Shown one piece after another: positions 13,842 to 18,056 of a stretch of DNA of 18,056 nt. Position numbers and translations under genes: made by a program. Within the stretch, counting starts at the first letter, position 1, and each line of letters starts with the position of its first letter. The stretch comes from Convivina praedatoris (GTDB taxonomy: Bacteria > Bacillota > Bacilli > Lactobacillales > Lactobacillaceae). The notes beneath the pieces are model-generated. The model was not told the DNA's origin. It made no database searches and saw only the letters and a program-made list of their open reading frames with translations. The stretch lies in assembly GCF_933208505.1 (NCBI RefSeq), contig NZ_CAKOEU010000011.1; one strand, written 5' to 3'.

Positions 13842-15602
13842 ATGAAAATAGCAATAATTGGTGCGGGTCCGCGGGGACTTTTGATTGTCCAACAGGTCTT
13901 AGCGCAATTGCCTAAGGCTCAGGTTAAACTGTTTGACCCATTTTCCATTGGAGGACAAACTTGGCAGACTGCTCAACCAGCTAATTTAATTATGAATACG
14001 CCAGCTGAACAAGTACAAGAATTTGATTTTGTGCCTAATTTGTTTGAATGGAGTCAAGAACAAGCCGAGGATTTTATTAAAAGTGAACCGTCTATTAGTG
14101 ATGATCTACTTCAAGATTTACGTGGGTTAGCTGGGAATGATTATCCAACTCGTCGGTTATTTGGTGCCTATTTGAAGTTTTGTTTCCAAACTTTACCAGT
14201 TACTAAGCATCTAAAGGTAGAAAAAAGTTTAGTTTCTAAAATTGAGCAACAAGATGGACAATGGTGGTTAAGTTGGGAATCGTATCAGGAAGACTTTGAC
14301 CAAGTGGTCATTACCATCAGTAGCGGTCGAGAAGGGTTGCGTGACCAGACGAAGGCATTGTTTGAGGGTGCCCAACGAAATAACTTAGTTTATCAAGTGC
14401 CAAGTGTTCAGATGCCCACGGGATTAATTGCGACTATACCAGCTAGTGAAAATGTGATTATACGTGGATTGGGATTGAATTTTTATGACATTTTGGCACA
14501 ATTTTTAGCACACTGGCAGGGTAGTTTTTACCGCAATCAAGAAAATTTACTACAATACCAATCTAGTGGAAAAGAGCAACAATTGATTGTTGGCTCACGC
14601 AGTGGTTTACCTCATTATCCGCGTCCATTAAATCAGGACGGGTCGGATAGTGAGAGACCGGGACGTTTTTTGTCGGTTGAAAAAGTTAAAAGATGGGCAG
14701 CTGCAAAAGGTTGTTCGCATTATCAAGCTTTTAATCAATTGATTCGTTTAGAAGTAGAGTTGTCTTATTATAAGCGCCAACTTAAAATGAAAGGCGATGT
14801 TGATTGTGTTCAGTTTGAAAAAGATTTTGTGGCCCAAGCTGGCCTGCCAATTGAGTATAATTTATCGCCGTTAGACTGGTCGGCAGTTTTGAACCCATTG
14901 CAAAATGTTGTCGATAATAACTACCAATCTCATGCTTTGAAGTGGCTGGACCAGGTAACAGCCGATGCTAATCGTGGTAGTCGTAATGGTTTTCTATTAA
15001 CTGGATTGGATACGATTCGGGGACTTTACAATACGATTCGTGATATCTATATTGATCCAATTATTAGTGATGATAATTTTAAAAATCAATTTTTAACAGA
15101 CTTTGCTCGTCATTTTACCTTCTTAATTTCAGGAGCGCCCAGTTTTCGACTGGAGCAGTTATCGGCTTTAATTAGAGCTGGAGTAGTGGAGTTACTGCCA
15201 CCTAAGATGGAAGTTGAATTAATCAGCGGACAATTTCAGGCATTTTCTAGCTTGACTGTCAATAATAAGTTTAGTGCTAACTACTTATTTGAAGCTCGTC
15301 AACCAAGTCGTAATTTAACTGATAGTGACAATCCTTTGATTAAAAATTTATTGGCAAAGGGATGGTTAACCCATCGCATTCTAAAAGTTAATGATCAAAA
15401 AATTGCTCTAGCATGTCCACATATCAATGAAAATTATCAGGTTTTTAACAAAGATGGTCAGTTAGTCGAAAGCTTATTTGTCTTCAGTCAGTTAAACGAA
15501 GGGGAACGCTGGTTAACTAATGTTTGTCCACGGAGTGGGGATGATTATGCTCGCCGAGCAGCTCAGAAGATTGTGCGAGCGATTCAATCTAATCGGTCAT
15601 AA
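13842..15602 (+). CDS. FAD/NAD(P)-binding protein (NAD_binding_9-type oxidoreductase of unknown substrate)
   Basis: A protein of 586 residues starting at the second of two adjacent ATGs; TAGGAG (13829-13834) is seven bases from 13842 but only four from 13839. The N-terminal Rossmann dinucleotide fold is clear: KIAIIGAGPRGLL (GxGPxG, Gly8-Gly13 counted from 13839), then the strand ending LFDP, whose Asp would bind the ribose. A second nucleotide-binding-like stretch VIIRGLGLNFYD (206-217) and GSRSGLPHYPRP (252-263) match the FAD/NAD(P)-binding family often annotated only by domain. The substrate is unknown. It is divergent from the LRR-NEAT gene and has no evident terminator before the glucose dehydrogenase gene 88 bases downstream, so partial read-through is possible. 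Confidence 0.82.
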   Translation: MKIAIIGAGPRGLLIVQQVLAQLPKAQVKLFDPFSIGGQTWQTAQPANLIMNTPAEQVQEFDFVPNLFEWSQEQAEDFIKSEPSISDDLLQDLRGLAGNDYPTRRLFGAYLKFCFQTLPVTKHLKVEKSLVSKIEQQDGQWWLSWESYQEDFDQVVITISSGREGLRDQTKALFEGAQRNNLVYQVPSVQMPTGLIATIPASENVIIRGLGLNFYDILAQFLAHWQGSFYRNQENLLQYQSSGKEQQLIVGSRSGLPHYPRPLNQDGSDSERPGRFLSVEKVKRWAAAKGCSHYQAFNQLIRLEVELSYYKRQLKMKGDVDCVQFEKDFVAQAGLPIEYNLSPLDWSAVLNPLQNVVDNNYQSHALKWLDQVTADANRGSRNGFLLTGLDTIRGLYNTIRDIYIDPIISDDNFKNQFLTDFARHFTFLISGAPSFRLEQLSALIRAGVVELLPPKMEVELISGQFQAFSSLTVNNKFSANYLFEARQPSRNLTDSDNPLIKNLLAKGWLTHRILKVNDQKIALACPHINENYQVFNKDGQLVESLFVFSQLNEGERWLTNVCPRSGDDYARRAAQKIVRAIQSNRS

Positions 15603-15638
15603 AATATACTCGTTTTAAGGCAATCGGTACTGAAGCTG

Positions 15639-15647
15639 TGCTATGAT
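15639..15647 (+). promoter_or_regulatory. Extended -10 box of the glucose dehydrogenase gene
   Basis: TGCTATGAT (TG at 15639-15640, hexamer TATGAT at 15642-15647) fits an extended -10; no good -35 is visible. It lies 44 bases before the chosen ATG. Confidence 0.45.
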
Positions 15648-15690
15648 AAATCCGGTTTAGCAATTGAAGTATCTGCTAGGAGGCATGTTT

Positions 15691-16476
15691 ATGTATACAG
15701 ATTTAAATCAAAAAGTTGCGGTAATCACCGGTGGTTCAAGAGGAATTGGTCGGGCGATTGCCCATCGATATGCTCAGGAACACATGAGATTAGTTATTAA
15801 CTATCATGATGATCCCCAGGGAGCTCATGATGCCGTGGCTGACATCCAAGCTAATGGTGGACAAGCGGTCGCAGTTCAAGCTGATATTTCTACAGAAGAA
15901 GGCGTACAGGCATTACTAGATGCAGCCATCGAAAACTTTGGTGGACTTGATGTTTGGGTCAATAATGCTGGTATGGAAATTCAAAAGCCGACCCATGAAG
16001 TGAGTTTGGCCGATTGGAATAAGGTTTTGGATGTCAACTTGACCGGCGTGTTTATGGGGGCCAAGGCGGCTTTAAATTACTGGTTATCCAAACATCAGAC
16101 TGGTAATATCATTAACATGTCTTCGGTTCATCAACAAATTCCTTGGCCAACTTTTGCTAGTTATGCAACTGCTAAAGGTGGTGTGAAGTTGTTTACGGAA
16201 ACAATTGCTATGGAATACGCTCCACAGCAAATTCGGGTTAATGCGATTGCACCTGGTGCAATTAACACACCAATTAATGCCGAAAAATTTGCTGACCCTA
16301 AACAATATGCGTTAACTCAGTCGATGATTCCGATGGAAAAAATCGGCGATCCTGAGGATGTTGCTGATGCAGCTGCTTGGCTGGCTTCTGATCAAGCTAA
16401 GTATGTTACTGGAACGACATTGTTTGTTGATGGCGGTATGACCCTGTATGCTAATTTTCAAGGCGGCCGCGGTTAA
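15691..16476 (+). CDS. gdh: Glucose 1-dehydrogenase (short-chain dehydrogenase)
   Basis: A 261-residue classical SDR that oxidises beta-D-glucose to gluconolactone with NAD+ or NADP+. The ATG at 15691 is chosen because AGGAGG (15678-15683) is seven bases ahead; ATG 15685 is too close to that site and TTG 15664 has none. Motifs: cofactor loop TGGSRGIG (13-20), NNAG (91-94), catalytic Ser145, Tyr158 and Lys162, and PGAINTPI (188-195). Numbering, the GME motif at 94-96, the SSVHQQIPWP segment and the C-terminus GGMTLY...GRG line up with Bacillus megaterium glucose dehydrogenase as I remember it, which makes the substrate call firmer than usual for an SDR. A terminator overlaps the stop. Confidence 0.88.
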   Translation: MYTDLNQKVAVITGGSRGIGRAIAHRYAQEHMRLVINYHDDPQGAHDAVADIQANGGQAVAVQADISTEEGVQALLDAAIENFGGLDVWVNNAGMEIQKPTHEVSLADWNKVLDVNLTGVFMGAKAALNYWLSKHQTGNIINMSSVHQQIPWPTFASYATAKGGVKLFTETIAMEYAPQQIRVNAIAPGAINTPINAEKFADPKQYALTQSMIPMEKIGDPEDVADAAAWLASDQAKYVTGTTLFVDGGMTLYANFQGGRG

Positions 16477-16530
16477 TAATCAATAATAAAAAGCAGACCA
16501 ATATCGGTCTGCTTTTTATTATTGATTATT
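16475..16530 (+). terminator. Very long intrinsic terminator after glucose dehydrogenase
   Basis: A perfect stem of 25 base pairs (16475-16499 with 16506-16530, GC core GCAGACC/GGTCTGC) and a six-base loop begins within the stop codon; the T-run is in the 3' arm. The A-rich 5' side makes it usable in both directions. The remaining gap to 16748 holds only the next promoter. Confidence 0.93.
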
Positions 16531-16670
16531 CAAATTGGTATTGTTGCAATATTTATAGGTAGTTATTTAATACTAGGAGTCTCAACATAAATAACGGCTT
16601 AAATTTATGAAAGTAAAAATGTAAATGCTTTGATTACTGACGTTTTTATTATAATTTGTAAAACATAAAA

Positions 16671-16679
16671 TGGTATAAT
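16671..16679 (+). promoter_or_regulatory. Extended -10 promoter of the LysM surface protein gene
   Basis: TGGTATAAT carries a TG dinucleotide one base ahead of a perfect TATAAT (16674-16679), 70 bases before the ATG. No strong -35 is seen, which extended -10 promoters can do without. Confidence 0.6.
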
Positions 16680-16748
16680 GATTGCTAGCAAAAGCCCATT
16701 TAGAATTATTTTGGTTTAGGATTTATATACACCTTGTGGGAGGTTACA

Positions 16749-18056
16749 ATGGAAAAACGGTGGAAACTGATTAAAGTCGGTAGTTTGCTGGTTAATACTT
16801 TAGTTGCGGTGTCAGCAACTGGTTTTATTATGTCGGCGCAGGCTAGTGCCTCAACAAATGAGACTAGTTTAGCCCCACTGCAGAGTTATGATAGCCATTA
16901 TTGGCAAGCGAATTCTCTGAATCAGGTTCAGCAGCAAATTGCTAACCAAAATAAGCAAACAGATATGGATAATTATGTGGTTTGTTGGGGAGATACATTA
17001 ACAACAATAGCTACAGCCTATCACCTTTCAGTTGATGATTTAGTACAGCGTTATCAAATCCCAAACCGAGATTTGATTTGGGCTGGTTATACTTTGGGTC
17101 AGCAACATAAAGTATTGAGTTACAGCGCTGGAAATAAGCAACCGCTAATTGATCGTGATCAATCTTCAACGACCAATAATTCAGCCTTTGAAGGTGGGAT
17201 TGCCCAGGCCAATTCGGAAACTACGTCGTCGGGTATCAATCCGATTAGTACGACTGTAGCACCTAATTATCCGACTAGTTTTAGTGCTTCAACAAACCAA
17301 ATTGTAAGCACTAGCCAATCGGTTTCGAACCATACTAGCCAACAACCTAGTATTTCAGTAAGTCAAAGTGTGATGCCGACTGACAGCACTAGTCAACAGC
17401 CTAGTATTTCAGTAAGTCAAAGCGTGATGCCGGCTAACAGCACTAGCCAACAACCTAGCATTTCAGTAAGTCAAAGTGTGATGCCGACTGACAGCACTAG
17501 CCAACAACCTAGTATTTCAGTAAGTCAAAGTGTGGCATCGACTGAGAGCATTAGTTCTCAGACCAGTACATCTAATAGTGCAATTAATCCAACTAGTCCA
17601 TCGAATAGTCAAAACACTGTTGATTCACAATCAATTAGCCTTAGTGTAGCTAATTCTACATTGATTAGTGGAGTTTCTTCGACCAGTCAGGCTGATCGGC
17701 TTAGCACTCAAGAAAGCCAAAGTAATTCTGAATATAAGTCAGTAGAAACAAGCGTAGTTGATTCGGTGAGTGCCAGCTTAGTTTCTTCGACATCTAATTC
17801 ACATAGTTTGTCTCAAAGTCAGTTAGTAAGTGCCAGTGATTCTATTAGCACAGCAAATGCGCTAGCTAAAAGTATTAGTGAATCAACCAGTCAAGCTGTT
17901 AGTCAAAGTGATTCAGTAATTAACAGTGCTAGTGCCTCACAAAGCATAGTTGACCAAAGTGCTAGTGCTTCAACTAGCACAGCAAATGCGCTAGCTCAGA
18001 GTATCAGTGAATCAACCAGCCAAGCTGTTAGCCAAAGTGATTCAGTAATTAACAGT
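16749..18056 (+). CDS. Secreted LysM protein with Ser-rich repeats, 3'-truncated by the window
   Basis: The frame is open from the ATG at 16749 to the window end (436 codons) with no stop. GGGAGG (16738-16743) lies five bases ahead. An N-terminal signal peptide (basic MEKRWK, hydrophobic core 8-28, likely cut after an Ala near 31-34) is followed by one LysM domain (about 76-118) reading YVV-x-x-GDTL-x-x-IA-x-x-Y, then SVDDLV, N-x-DLI and G-x-x-L; LysM binds the glycan backbone of peptidoglycan. From about 190 on it is Ser/Gln/Thr-rich, with a run of 18-residue repeats and a later 43-residue repeat. Cys79 replaces the more usual residue between YVV and GDTL. A C-terminal catalytic or binding domain may lie beyond the window. 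Confidence 0.9.
   Translation, partial: MEKRWKLIKVGSLLVNTLVAVSATGFIMSAQASASTNETSLAPLQSYDSHYWQANSLNQVQQQIANQNKQTDMDNYVVCWGDTLTTIATAYHLSVDDLVQRYQIPNRDLIWAGYTLGQQHKVLSYSAGNKQPLIDRDQSSTTNNSAFEGGIAQANSETTSSGINPISTTVAPNYPTSFSASTNQIVSTSQSVSNHTSQQPSISVSQSVMPTDSTSQQPSISVSQSVMPANSTSQQPSISVSQSVMPTDSTSQQPSISVSQSVASTESISSQTSTSNSAINPTSPSNSQNTVDSQSISLSVANSTLISGVSSTSQADRLSTQESQSNSEYKSVETSVVDSVSASLVSSTSNSHSLSQSQLVSASDSISTANALAKSISESTSQAVSQSDSVINSASASQSIVDQSASASTSTANALAQSISESTSQAVSQSDSVINS
17333..17545 (+). repeat. Four 54-bp tandem repeats in the LysM protein gene
   Basis: The unit encodes 18 residues, TSQQPSISVSQSVMPTDS. Four near-identical copies with a 54-base period are visible, the last diverging after SVSQSV. 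Confidence 0.92.
17847..18056 (+). repeat. 129-bp-period repeat in the LysM protein gene
   Basis: An 81-base segment (17847-17927) encoding STANALA and SISESTSQAVSQSDSVINS recurs at 17976-18056 with a few differences, giving a 129-base (43-codon) period. The second copy is cut by the window edge, so the array probably continues. Confidence 0.85.

Overview
The window looks like chromosomal DNA of a low-GC Gram-positive bacterium, most likely a member of the Lactobacillaceae. The pointers are AT-rich codon use, strong GGAG-type ribosome sites, a KxYKxGKxW-type signal peptide, a sortase-type C-terminus, Ser/Gln-rich and Ser/Thr-rich surface proteins, a DtpT-like peptide transporter, and a pnuC leader that resembles the NAD+-II riboswitch class described in Lactobacillales. 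I cannot name the genus from the sequence alone.

Left edge (1-1560): the 3' part of a secreted GH25 muramidase gene. The window opens inside its 60-bp tandem repeats, so the true start lies upstream. Next (1720-5327) come a P-type cation ATPase of the CtpE/YoaB/MgtA kind and a membrane-anchored endonuclease/exonuclease/phosphatase-fold protein. A convergent small membrane-anchored protein of unknown function follows (5345-5743, minus), then a DUF805 membrane protein with a TTG start (5964-6329).

Middle (6377-9389): an NAD-salvage unit consisting of a promoter, a folded leader (probable NAD+-II/pnuC riboswitch), pnuC and a Nudix ADP-ribose-pyrophosphatase-like gene, closed by a strong terminator. 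A POT-family di/tripeptide transporter with its own promoter follows.

Minus-strand block (9414-13659): in transcription order, a large LPxTx-anchored surface protein, a 67-aa two-helix membrane protein, and a CPBP-family intramembrane protease. The surface protein combines internalin-like leucine-rich repeats, an Ig-like linker, a domain that reads as a NEAT (haem-binding) domain with an intact YxxxY motif, and a long Ser/Thr stalk with 14 copies of a 14-residue repeat. It is the most interesting gene here.

Right part (13842-18056): a divergent FAD/NAD(P)-binding protein, a glucose 1-dehydrogenase very like the Bacillus enzyme, and the 5' part of a secreted LysM protein with a Ser-rich repeat region that runs off the window.

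Three genes encode cell-surface proteins with repetitive hydrophilic stalks (left edge, 10.6-13.7 kb, right edge); most of the rest are single-gene transcription units separated by clear intrinsic terminators. No tRNA, rRNA, CRISPR array, transposase or phage gene was seen. No stretch over 300 bases lacks a gene; the longest gap (16477-16748) holds a terminator and a promoter.
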